A stretch of 64,000 nt of DNA from Thiosulfativibrio zosterae (GTDB lineage Bacteria; Pseudomonadota; Gammaproteobacteria; Thiomicrospirales; Thiomicrospiraceae). Where the stretch lies: contig NZ_AP021888.1 of NCBI RefSeq assembly GCF_011398155.1, positions 1,595,501 to 1,659,500 on the forward strand, written 5' to 3'. Under the pieces are notes generated by a model. It worked only from the letters and a program-made list of their open reading frames with translations, made no database searches and was not told the origin of the DNA. This document shows positions 1 to 7,780 of this stretch, piece after piece. Position 1 is the stretch's first letter, and each line of letters begins with the position of its first letter. The position numbers were made by a program, and so were the translations under genes.

Positions 1-2
1 CC

Positions 3-611
3 ACAGACAGTATTGCCGCTTTTTTAGCCAGTGGCGCTCACCAACTGGGGGATGCCGTAACATCATTAGGGTCAACCCTGGCACTTAAACTCATCACAGA
101 AAAACCCATCTTTGCCCCAGAATATGGCATTTACAGTCATCGACTTAAAAATCAATGGCTGGTGGGCGGCGCCTCTAATACGGGCGGTGCCGTTTTGTTA
201 AAGCACTTTGATTTAGAGGCGTTAATCGAGCATCTTAAAAAAATACCCGAGCGACCCCAAAATACGCATCTCGATTACTATCCCTTGCTTTGCCAAGGAG
301 AAAGATTTCCCATTTCAGACCCCTGTTTTCAAGGCAATTTAGACCCAATACCCGATAATCCAGAAACATTTTTATTGGGTTTGATTGAAGGGTTGGTGTC
401 TGTAGAAAAATTAGGATATCAGCGCTTAACTGAATTGGGCGCAAGCCCTGTGACTCGAATATTTACCGCGGGTGGAGGATTGAAAAACCGCGTATGGATG
501 ACTTTAAGAAGTCAAGAATTGAGCGCTCCAGTGCTGCAAAGTTTGCACACTGAAGCGGCTTTTGGTGTGACACAGTTACTTGAGATTCAATCGTTTAACG
601 ATCAAACTTAA
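3..611 (+). CDS. FGGY-family carbohydrate kinase, 3' part
   Basis: The 5' end lies outside the window. About 202 residues of the C-terminal half remain, open from base 3 in the frame that stops at 609-611. The fragment has the FGGY C-terminal signature GDAVTSLGSTLALKL followed by GGASNTGGAVL and ends in the ATP-binding element FTAGGGLKNRVW. These kinases phosphorylate ketoses or polyols with ATP. The GDAVTSLGSTL segment resembles the D-ribulokinase/XK-1 type of plants and cyanobacteria more than xylulokinase, which would suit an autotroph making ribulose 5-phosphate, but that substrate is inferred. It converges on the CbbY-like phosphatase with a 20-bp gap. Confidence 0.8.
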   Translation, partial: TDSIAAFLASGAHQLGDAVTSLGSTLALKLITEKPIFAPEYGIYSHRLKNQWLVGGASNTGGAVLLKHFDLEALIEHLKKIPERPQNTHLDYYPLLCQGERFPISDPCFQGNLDPIPDNPETFLLGLIEGLVSVEKLGYQRLTELGASPVTRIFTAGGGLKNRVWMTLRSQELSAPVLQSLHTEAAFGVTQLLEIQSFNDQT

Positions 612-631
612 GCATCAGCTTAAGAATAAAC

Positions 632-1396
632 TTAAGCCTTGGCAAAAATTTCTTTAACCAAAGCAAGGTCTAACTTATTGCGACCATAAACCTCACCGGC
701 AATCAATTCAAATGGCGTTTCATCGTCACCCATATGATTCAACACAACCGCGGCTTTAGAGAAGTCATCTTCTTTGGTATATTCGTTGATAGTCACAATG
801 GTTTTAACATTGGCCGCAGATGAAGACAAGATTCCGTTTAATGAATCTTCAAAAGCAATGGCTTGGTCTGCTGTTAAACCCATTTGCTCGAGTGCCCAAA
901 TATAAATATCTGGTGCAGGCTTTTTAGCCGGAACGATATCACCCGCAGCAATCACCTCAAACCAAGACTCGGAATCTGGGCCTAAAGTGCTTTCTAATAA
1001 TGCGGTCACATTGGCAGGCGTTGTTGTGGTCACCACCGCCATACGCATACCCTGCGCACGCGCTTCGTTAATCAGGGCTTCCACACCCGTTCTGAGCGGG
1101 ATTTTGCCTTCTGCCATCAACTGGGTATAAAACTTTGTTTTGGCTTCATGTAAACCCTTAACAAAAGCATCAAAATTTTCAGGTTTTGCAAAAGTGGTAT
1201 TAAACTTTTCTAGGTAAAAGCGAATACGCTCTTTACCGCCAGTAACCGCTAAAAGCTCGCCATATAAAGACTCATCCCAAAACCAATCTAAGCCTGCTTC
1301 ATCAAATGCCATGTTAAAGGCAACACGGTGTCCATCTCTTTCTGTATCCGCTAAAGTACCGTCTACATCAAATAATAAGGCCTGTAAGTCCGCCAT
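632..1396 (-). CDS. CbbY-like HAD-superfamily phosphatase
   Basis: A 254-residue HAD subfamily IA hydrolase. Motif I is LLFDVDGTLADTE near residue 8, with the two nucleophile/acid aspartates. Motif II is the TTTT stretch near 125, and motif III/IV is PAKKPAPDIY followed by AIAFEDSLNG. The helical cap includes TGGKERIRFYLEKF, typical of CbbY proteins, which remove phosphate from xylulose-1,5-bisphosphate, an inhibitor of RuBisCO. Whether this protein has that substrate is inferred. The ATG at 1396 is the first start in frame. It is probably monocistronic, with about 370 bp upstream before the divergent dksA. Confidence 0.8.
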   Translation of the reverse strand: MADLQALLFDVDGTLADTERDGHRVAFNMAFDEAGLDWFWDESLYGELLAVTGGKERIRFYLEKFNTTFAKPENFDAFVKGLHEAKTKFYTQLMAEGKIPLRTGVEALINEARAQGMRMAVVTTTTPANVTALLESTLGPDSESWFEVIAAGDIVPAKKPAPDIYIWALEQMGLTADQAIAFEDSLNGILSSSAANVKTIVTINEYTKEDDFSKAAVVLNHMGDDETPFELIAGEVYGRNKLDLALVKEIFAKA

Positions 1397-1764
1397 GGGA
1401 TTCTCTCCAATTGTTATATTTAAAAGGTTAACCGAGTAAACTATACGGGATTTATCTTTAAATTTCTATGAGTGCGATAAAACTTTTTTGTTTGTTAAAC
1501 CCTATAAAAATTGATATAAAAGCGAGTTAGTTTCACTGACATTGTTTCTTTTTGACGCCAGAAAAATAAACTAAACATTGTTTGTGTAACCCATTTTTGG
1601 TGATAAAATGCCTGCTTTAAAATTTGTTGTGATAAATCAAGTACAACTCCCTAACCGGCTTTTGTAATCAAGTTTAATGTAAGATTTATTTTAAATTTTT
1701 TTAACAATCGCCTAGAAGCCAATGATTTTATAAAGTTTTATAGAATCTAAAGTTGAGAAGAAAA
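1397..1764. other. 368-bp divergent intergenic region
   Basis: AT-rich spacer between the divergently transcribed CbbY-like gene and dksA. It holds one plausible dksA promoter (separate entry) and the dksA ribosome-binding site, GAGAAG at about 1755-1760. I see no small gene, repeat or RNA gene in it. Confidence 0.5.
1582..1609 (+). promoter_or_regulatory. Candidate sigma-70 promoter of dksA
   Basis: TTGTGT (1582-1587), a 16-bp spacer and TAAAAT (1604-1609), about 155 bp before the dksA start. This is a pattern match only; the long leader it implies is unexplained. Confidence 0.3.
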
Positions 1765-2193
1765 ATGAATACAAATACTGATTTCATTGAAGACTACCCA
1801 CGCTACGAAATGGAGCCGGGTGAAGAATATATGAGCGCTAGAATGCGTGAGCATTTCAGAGGCAAGTTAATGGCCTGGAAACAACAGTTGTTAAATGAAG
1901 CGTCCATGACGGTCAGCCACCTTAAGAATGATTCAGTAACACCTGCCGACCCTAACGATAGAGCATCACAAGAAGAAGAATTTGCCCTAGAGCTAAGAAC
2001 CCGTGATCGTGAAAGAAAGTTAATTTCAAAGATTGATAAGTCATTGGTAGACATCGAAACTGGCGAATACGGCTACTGTAAAATGAGTGGTGAAGAAATC
2101 GGTCTAGCACGCATGGAAGCTCGTCCAACAGCTGATCTGACGGTTGAAATGAAGCGCAAGCAAGAAATCCGCGAAAAACAAGGGATTGCTTAA
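1765..2193 (+). CDS. dksA: DksA-family RNA polymerase-binding regulator, one-cysteine form
   Basis: A 142-residue DksA-like protein that should bind the RNA polymerase secondary channel and act with ppGpp. The coiled-coil tip DPNDRAS (Asp62, Asp65, Ala67) matches the functional DxxDxA tip of E. coli DksA, and the ends GYC-SGEEIG and EARPTADL align well. The four zinc-finger cysteine positions read Cys105, Ser108, Thr126 and Met129, so a C4 zinc site cannot form. Such cysteine-poor paralogues are known, for example DksA2 of Pseudomonas, and can work without zinc. ATG 1765 is preferred over TTG 1753 because GAGAAG sits just upstream of it. A terminator follows. Confidence 0.88.
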   Translation: MNTNTDFIEDYPRYEMEPGEEYMSARMREHFRGKLMAWKQQLLNEASMTVSHLKNDSVTPADPNDRASQEEEFALELRTRDRERKLISKIDKSLVDIETGEYGYCKMSGEEIGLARMEARPTADLTVEMKRKQEIREKQGIA

Positions 2194-2202
2194 TATCTTC
2201 TG

Positions 2203-2242
2203 AAATGTTGGGGTTGAAACTTTTCAACCTCGGCATTTTTTT
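2203..2242 (+). terminator. Rho-independent terminator after dksA
   Basis: An inverted repeat with arms around GGTTGAAA (2212-2219) and TTTCAACC, extended by AAATG/CATTT pairing and some G-U pairs, runs into seven Ts. It starts 10 bp after the dksA stop codon. Confidence 0.8.
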
Positions 2243-2287
2243 ACCAAACCACCCTCAACAAAACACCCTTTTGAGATAGATTTTACT

Positions 2288-3904
2288 GTGCAAACAGAAC
2301 AACTCATACAACATCTTCTCAATCCCAATACTTACACCCATCCCGTTAATTTGATCACCACCATAGAAACGCATATTTCGATCGTATTCTTAACTGGGGA
2401 TTATGCTTATAAACTTAAAAAACCCGTTAATTTTGGCTTTTTAGACTTCTCTACCCTTGAAGCTCGCCAACAATTTTGCGGTTTAGAACTCACGCTAAAT
2501 CGTCGTACAGCACCCGATTTATATTTGGATGTCTGCCCGCTTTTTGCTTCAGCAAATTTGGCGCAGTTAAGTTTTACACCGCTACGCCCAAATGATGAAC
2601 CCATTGAATACCTCGTTAAAATGCGTCAATTTGACCCTAACCTAGTATTGGGTAAACATTTACAAACGGCTACTTTAAATCGTACTCAAGTGAGTTTTTT
2701 AGCCAAAACCATTGCTAATTTTCACCTCAACGCAGAATCGGTTAATCAGGATTGCGACTTTGGCCACCCTGATAATTTAATCCAACCTATGTTGGATAAT
2801 TTTCCGTCTTTACTGAGTACCTTCGAACACCCAGAACTGCAATATCGCTTAAGACAATTAGCAGAATGGACGCACTTCACGCAAAAAACTTTTTGGGACA
2901 GTTTGTGGGCGCGCAAAGAAAATGGCTTTGTTAAGGCCTGCCATGGGGATATGCATCTTGATAATATCGCCTTGATTAACGATCAACCCATTTTGTTTGA
3001 TGGCATTGAATTTAACGAGCAATTTCGATGGATCGACACGCTGAACGATTTGGCATTCTTGTTAATTGACTTAGATTATCGCCAGCAATTTAGTTTAAAG
3101 CGTCAAATTCTCAATGATTACATCAATGAAACAGTCGACTTTGCCGGTTTAAAGCATTTACGCTTTTACCAAGTTTATAGAGCCATGGTGCGTTCTAAAA
3201 TTACTGCTTTGCGCTACCATCAGTTTCCAGCCAACAGCCTGCAAAGAACAGAATATTGGCAGCGTGCTTTAGACTATTTAAAACAAGCCGAAGACTACGC
3301 CTATCAAGTACCCAGTCCGCAACTCATTTTGATGCAGGGCATCTCAGGCTCTGGAAAGTCTTATTACGCCCAGCAAATCTTAAAACAACAAGATTATTTG
3401 ACCATCAGCTCAGATAGAGAGCGCAAACGCCTGTTTGGTATTTCTGCACTCACCCGCGCCACGGAACAACAACGCGCAAAACTCTACTCGGCACAAATGA
3501 ATCAAGCCACTTATGAGCGTCTTCAAGAATTGACCTCACAACTTTTAGCAGAAGGTTTTTCGGTAATTGTCGATGCAACCTTTTTAAAAGCACAGCATCG
3601 CCAACCCTACTTTGATATCGCTCGTCAAACTCGAGCCAGTTTAATGATCTTTAGCATTGCTACTAACCCAGAAATCGCGGGTCAACAAATTTTACAACGC
3701 CAAACCCTCAACCAAGACCCATCAGATGCAGATCTAAGCGTTATGCAGCATCAGCTAAATGTCAATGAAACACCCAATGCTGATTTTTATGTTTGGCAAC
3801 AACCCGCGGGCACTGAGTTTGACCCCTTGAGCTTTTCAAATTGGGCGCAAGACACTCAAGAAAAATGGCAAGAAATCCTTAATGCCAGTGACATCGTCCC
3901 TTAA
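2288..3904 (+). CDS. Aminoglycoside phosphotransferase-like / P-loop kinase fusion protein
   Basis: A 538-residue two-domain protein. The N-terminal two thirds is APH-like, with HGDMHLDNIAL near residue 218 (catalytic-loop Asp and Asn) and LFDGIEFNE near 238 (metal-binding Asp). The C-terminal third is a P-loop kinase of the AAA_33/zeta-toxin type, with Walker A GISGSGKS near residue 350 and a later VIVDATFLKAQHR stretch. This pairing is known as a conserved uncharacterised family in proteobacteria; the substrate is unknown. The start is GTG 2288. There is no obvious operon partner, and its own promoter is not evident after the dksA terminator. Confidence 0.75.
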   Translation: MQTEQLIQHLLNPNTYTHPVNLITTIETHISIVFLTGDYAYKLKKPVNFGFLDFSTLEARQQFCGLELTLNRRTAPDLYLDVCPLFASANLAQLSFTPLRPNDEPIEYLVKMRQFDPNLVLGKHLQTATLNRTQVSFLAKTIANFHLNAESVNQDCDFGHPDNLIQPMLDNFPSLLSTFEHPELQYRLRQLAEWTHFTQKTFWDSLWARKENGFVKACHGDMHLDNIALINDQPILFDGIEFNEQFRWIDTLNDLAFLLIDLDYRQQFSLKRQILNDYINETVDFAGLKHLRFYQVYRAMVRSKITALRYHQFPANSLQRTEYWQRALDYLKQAEDYAYQVPSPQLILMQGISGSGKSYYAQQILKQQDYLTISSDRERKRLFGISALTRATEQQRAKLYSAQMNQATYERLQELTSQLLAEGFSVIVDATFLKAQHRQPYFDIARQTRASLMIFSIATNPEIAGQQILQRQTLNQDPSDADLSVMQHQLNVNETPNADFYVWQQPAGTEFDPLSFSNWAQDTQEKWQEILNASDIVP

Positions 3905-3962
3905 GTAATCGGTATGTCAGCCGATAGCATGACTATGAAAGTTTAAAGCTGTGACTCCACTT

Positions 3963-4529
3963 ATGAATAATAAAAACTTAATCCTGACCATAACGCTGAT
4001 TGTAAACAGCCTATTCCTCACGCCATCTTTGGCGGCTGTTAAAGATGTATCGTTTTTAGGCATGAAACTGCTTGAACAAGACCTTAACGGTGTTCGTAAT
4101 CAACTGTGGAATATTGGTGGCTTTTTGCAAGACCCGTCAACCACTAAACAACGCAACATTGATAAGTTTTTTACCTGGTCAAACATTCGAGACAGCTACT
4201 ATGTTGAGTTTCGTTATGATAATGCGGGCAAAGTCGCCTCCGCCATGCGTTTGTATCGACCTCAATCGATTTTAAATGCGAACAAAAGAACCCCCATTGA
4301 AACCCGTGATATTGCGCTTGAAATTATTGCGCAAATTGGTCAGCCCACCCAAGTCATTCGCAAAGGCTGGGGCGGCTCGCCAAGTTATCGCTCTTATATT
4401 TGGAAGGATGATGAGCTCACGGTCATTGTTGACCGGGAAGGCAGTGAAATTTATGGGAATGTATTTGTGAAATACATCGTTAACAAAGTTGACCCCTTTT
4501 TTGTTGAGCCAAAAGACAAAAAGCCTTAA
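3963..4529 (+). CDS. Hypothetical exported protein
   Basis: A protein of 188 residues if started at ATG 3963; GTG 3951 in the same frame would add four residues. It begins with a clear signal peptide, MNNKNL followed by a hydrophobic stretch and a likely cleavage after SLAA. The mature part is rich in charged and aromatic residues, with GWGGSPSYRSYIWKDDELTV near the end. I recognise no domain. It lies between the kinase fusion and the small 73-residue gene on the same strand, so the three could be co-transcribed. It is probably periplasmic or a small outer-envelope protein; function unknown. Confidence 0.6.
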   Translation: MNNKNLILTITLIVNSLFLTPSLAAVKDVSFLGMKLLEQDLNGVRNQLWNIGGFLQDPSTTKQRNIDKFFTWSNIRDSYYVEFRYDNAGKVASAMRLYRPQSILNANKRTPIETRDIALEIIAQIGQPTQVIRKGWGGSPSYRSYIWKDDELTVIVDREGSEIYGNVFVKYIVNKVDPFFVEPKDKKP

Positions 4530-4562
4530 ACTAGTCAAATTACTCATTTAAAGGACAAGCCA

Positions 4563-4784
4563 ATGAATATTTCAGGAAGCGCCCAAGCCAACGCCTACAT
4601 GGGCATGCAAAAAGGGTTTGACAGCTTGGCCAATAACGCAAAACAAATAGCCGACCCCAATAACTCTGACTTAACCAAACCCCTGATTGGACAAATGATG
4701 GACAAAACACAGGTTGAGGTTAACGCCAAATCTTTTAAAAATGCCGATGATCGAATTGGAACCCTACTCGACCTTTTTGCTTAA
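4563..4784 (+). CDS. Small protein with a flagellar rod/hook-like C-terminal motif
   Basis: A 73-residue protein starting at ATG 4563, with AAAGGAC seven bases upstream. It opens with MNISGSAQANAYMGMQKGFDS, resembling N-terminal segments of flagellar axial proteins, and ends VEVNAKSFKNADDRIGTLLDL, which is like the C-terminal helix of FlgC/FlgG-type proteins (AN.K....AD...GTLLDL). It is too short to be a rod protein and is not near flagellar genes here. It ends 3 bp from the convergent esterase gene. Function unknown; the resemblance is by eye. Confidence 0.6.
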   Translation: MNISGSAQANAYMGMQKGFDSLANNAKQIADPNNSDLTKPLIGQMMDKTQVEVNAKSFKNADDRIGTLLDLFA

Positions 4785-4787
4785 TAT

Positions 4788-5405
4788 TCAAAAACTTGCT
4801 TTATCAATTGAAAACGCATCTAGCTGCAATTCTTTTTTAACAAACGCCAATACGCTTGGCCAAGCTTCTGTTAAATGATCAAACGCGTGACTTCCCCCTG
4901 GGTAACATAACACCTCTGCACTAGATTCATAAGCAGTCAAACTGGGCTGAAACGGAATCACCTCATCCCCTTCATCTAACAACAACAAGGTCGCTAAACT
5001 GGCATCGGGCTCACGGGTGAAGGCTTTTAATTCTGCTAAATACCACTCATCCAACACCAAGGTTTCCTGAGTTTTAGGGTGGACATGAGCGCCTTGATAT
5101 TGGCCCAAAACTTCCACGGCTTGTAATGCAGGATTAATCATCACCAAAGGTTTCCGATACTTTTGCGCCAAATATTGTCCATAAAAACCACCCATGGACG
5201 ACCCCATCACCAACCAATTTGAGGTGGCGGTCATCGCTTCTAAACGCTGAATTTCTGTTTCTAAAAACTCAATTGATTTTTGCGGCGAAGCGATGGGATA
5301 AGTCGGCGTGATCACGGCTATGCCTTCAGCGGCAAATGCCTGTTTAAACCATTGGCCTTTTGCACTTTGGCCGGTGCTTAAAAAACCATGTAAATAAAGA
5401 ATCAT
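4788..5405 (-). CDS. yqiA: YqiA-like alpha/beta hydrolase (esterase)
   Basis: About 205 residues from ATG 5405. The alpha/beta-hydrolase elements are ILYLHGFLSTG at the N terminus (oxyanion hole), the nucleophile elbow GSSMGGFYG, an acid in LLDEGDEVIPF and the catalytic histidine in GGSHAFDH. The family (UPF0227, E. coli YqiA) has esterase activity on short acyl substrates; the natural substrate is unknown. Starting at ATG 5405 puts MILYLHGF at the N terminus, as in the family; ATG 5423 would add six residues. The start region overlaps that of the divergent recJ, so each promoter must lie inside the other gene. Confidence 0.8.
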   Translation of the reverse strand: MILYLHGFLSTGQSAKGQWFKQAFAAEGIAVITPTYPIASPQKSIEFLETEIQRLEAMTATSNWLVMGSSMGGFYGQYLAQKYRKPLVMINPALQAVEVLGQYQGAHVHPKTQETLVLDEWYLAELKAFTREPDASLATLLLLDEGDEVIPFQPSLTAYESSAEVLCYPGGSHAFDHLTEAWPSVLAFVKKELQLDAFSIDKASF

Positions 5406-5421
5406 GCTAAAATGCCTCACC

Positions 5422-7200
5422 ATGAAAAAGACTCAAATTATCGAACGCCCTTACGCTGAAAGCGACTATTTAAATGCCCTAAAATTGGGAGTTACTGACC
5501 TACAAGCGCGTTTAATTGCCCGCAGAGTTTTTGACCCAAGCACAGAATCCCTGAGCATCGAACAACTGGATGCTATCGTCTTCCCAAAATTAAAACACAT
5601 TCAGCACCCTAATGAGCTCAAAAACTCTCAGCAAGCAGCACAAATTATCGCTGACGCCGTGCAAAGCTCTGGCAAAATCGTCTTAGCCACAGACTATGAT
5701 ACTGATGGTGTTACCTCTGCTTGGGTAGCCACCACTGCACTGGTGCAATATTTTGGTGTATCACAAGAACGCATTGTACATATGATTGGCGAACGCAAAA
5801 ATGGCTATGGCATAACAGATGCGATGTGCGATGCTATTTTGGCCATTCCTGATCCCGTGGACATCGTGATTTCTGCGGACCAAGGCTCCAGTGATGAACC
5901 GCGTATTCAACGCTTAGCGCAAGCTGGCATTCAAGTGTGTGTGACCGACCATCACCAAATGACGGTTGAAGGCGCACCACCGAGTGCCACTTGTACGGTT
6001 AATCCCCAACAAGCCGAATGCCAATACGACAAAACCGTGGCCGGCTGTTTTGTCATTTTTTTGGTGATGGGGCAAGTCAGAAATGAACTGATTCAACGCG
6101 GTGTACTCCCAGAAACAACGCCAACCCTCAAAGATTTAGCGCTCAATGTCGCCCTTGGTACGATTGCGGATAGCGTATCACTCAAAAGTCATAATAACCG
6201 CGCCATCGTGGCTTTTGGTTTATCACAAATCAATCAGTTTCAAAACCCTGCTTGGCAAGCCATGCGCCTTATGAACAACAACAACGAAGCCCCTTTTAAT
6301 GCAGAATACCTGGGGTTTCAAGTCGCTACCCGCATCAATGCAGCCAGTCGCGTTAGCGATGTCACCACCGCATTTCGCTTTTTAAATGCGCCCAGTGTTG
6401 AAGAAGCACAAGCCTATTTAGCGCAATTGGATGCCGACAATCAAGACCGCCGCGAACAGCAACAAAGTATGTTGGAACAAGCTCAAAATCTTGCAAAAGC
6501 ACTGTATCACCCCAAAAAATACAGCCTAGCCATCAAAATGCAAGGCAACGCTGGGATTCAAGGCATTATTGCCTCACGCATTGGCGAACAATATGGTGTG
6601 CCCACCTTGGCCATGACGGAATTAGAAGATGGCACCTTGGCTGGCAGCGGACGCGGCATAGTCCCCAGTGTGGATTTGCGTTTGGCGTTTCAATGGATGT
6701 CAGAACAGCATGAAGGACTATTCATTTCAATGGGCGGTCACAAGGGTGCGGCTGGTTGTATGATTCAGCTCCAGGATTTTGAACGCTTTGCTGAACTGTT
6801 AGAAATCGCCATCAAAAATCAGCTTGGCGATGACTCGCCAATTCCCACCATAGAAACCGATGGTGAATTGGCAGACCATGAGTTGACCACTGCACTGATG
6901 GACGAAATTAATTTATTAGAGCCTTTTGGCAGAGAATGGCCGCAACCCACTTTTTCAGGACACTTTCGGGTGATTGATATCAGAGAAGTCGGGCAAACCA
7001 AAACCCATTTATCTATGAAGTTGAAAACGCAAAATGGCTTAATCTTGTCTGCCATCTTTTTTAATGCCAAAACTTCTGAGCAAGAAGAAACCCCTTTCAG
7101 CGTAGACCAGCAAATTCAATGCGCTTATCAACCCAGCCTCAATCACTATTTTGGCAAAACTTCTTTACAGCTCAAAATTCAAGCGGCCACTTTAAGCTAA
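5422..7200 (+). CDS. recJ: Single-stranded-DNA-specific exonuclease RecJ
   Basis: About 592 residues from ATG 5422 (ATG 5404 would add six). RecJ is a 5'-3' single-strand exonuclease in recombination and mismatch repair. The DHH-phosphoesterase motifs are present: ATDYDTDGVTSAW (motif I), VISADQGSSD (motif II), VTDHHQ (motif III, DHH) and GTIADSV (motif IV). The DHHA1 element SMGGHKGAAGC comes later, followed by the OB-fold tail. Length is close to E. coli RecJ (577). The start overlaps the divergent yqiA start, and I could not identify a convincing ribosome-binding site for either in-frame ATG. Confidence 0.93.
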   Translation: MKKTQIIERPYAESDYLNALKLGVTDLQARLIARRVFDPSTESLSIEQLDAIVFPKLKHIQHPNELKNSQQAAQIIADAVQSSGKIVLATDYDTDGVTSAWVATTALVQYFGVSQERIVHMIGERKNGYGITDAMCDAILAIPDPVDIVISADQGSSDEPRIQRLAQAGIQVCVTDHHQMTVEGAPPSATCTVNPQQAECQYDKTVAGCFVIFLVMGQVRNELIQRGVLPETTPTLKDLALNVALGTIADSVSLKSHNNRAIVAFGLSQINQFQNPAWQAMRLMNNNNEAPFNAEYLGFQVATRINAASRVSDVTTAFRFLNAPSVEEAQAYLAQLDADNQDRREQQQSMLEQAQNLAKALYHPKKYSLAIKMQGNAGIQGIIASRIGEQYGVPTLAMTELEDGTLAGSGRGIVPSVDLRLAFQWMSEQHEGLFISMGGHKGAAGCMIQLQDFERFAELLEIAIKNQLGDDSPIPTIETDGELADHELTTALMDEINLLEPFGREWPQPTFSGHFRVIDIREVGQTKTHLSMKLKTQNGLILSAIFFNAKTSEQEETPFSVDQQIQCAYQPSLNHYFGKTSLQLKIQAATLS

Positions 7201-7218
7201 ACAGTTTTAAACAGCCAT

Positions 7219-7245
7219 AAAAAAACCCGAGCAAAGTCGGGCTTT
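7219..7245 (-). terminator. Rho-independent terminator, mainly for the cytochrome c gene
   Basis: On the minus strand the stem is CCCGA/TCGGG with flanking AAAG and GCTC, followed by seven Ts, directly downstream of the cytochrome c stop. It sits in the convergent gap with recJ and could serve both directions, though the T tract is much better on the minus strand. Confidence 0.8.
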
Positions 7246-7265
7246 AAACGCTTGATTTAAAATGA

Positions 7266-7709
7266 TTATTTTAAAGTGGCAATATACTCAGACACTAAAG
7301 TAATGTCTTGATCTGATAATTGTGTCGCATTGGGAATCATCATAGAGCTCATCGGCCCGATTTCTTTACCTGCTTTATAAACCTGTAATTTTTGTGCTAA
7401 GTCTGCCACCGTTTGACCTTGTAATTTTGGCCCAACTCCACCCTCTCCAGCGGCACCATGGCAACCCACACAGGTCGCGTACACTTTTTCACCCATTACC
7501 TCAGCTTTAACCACCTCTGCAGGCGCTGCAACTTTTGCAGGCTCTGGTGCTGCAACAGGCGCAACAACCGGTGCGACTGGCGCAGGTGCTTGCGCTGGCG
7601 TATTGGCGGCGGCAACGGGTTTAGCGGGTTCTTCTTGTCCACAGGCTGTTAAGCCCAATACACCGGATAACGCCAAGGCGACCATTAATAATTTTGATTG
7701 AGTTTTCAT
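7266..7709 (-). CDS. Lipoprotein c-type cytochrome (monohaem)
   Basis: About 147 residues from ATG 7709, which has AGGTAGGA upstream. A lipoprotein signal peptide ends at LTAC (lipobox, acylated Cys). An alanine/proline-rich linker follows (PAQAPAPVAPVVAPVAAPEPA), then a class I cytochrome c domain with haem motif CVGCH and a likely axial Met in the GPMSSMMIP segment. It should be anchored to a membrane on the periplasmic side and carry electrons; the partner is not shown. It resembles cytochrome c5-like proteins. An upstream ATG at 7748 would destroy the signal peptide and is not used here. Confidence 0.85.
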   Translation of the reverse strand: MKTQSKLLMVALALSGVLGLTACGQEEPAKPVAAANTPAQAPAPVAPVVAPVAAPEPAKVAAPAEVVKAEVMGEKVYATCVGCHGAAGEGGVGPKLQGQTVADLAQKLQVYKAGKEIGPMSSMMIPNATQLSDQDITLVSEYIATLK

Positions 7710-7780
7710 CGACTGTCCTACCTCTAATTTTAGAAACAACATCTTCATTATAGTCAGCTGACATAAAACAAATCAAAAAC

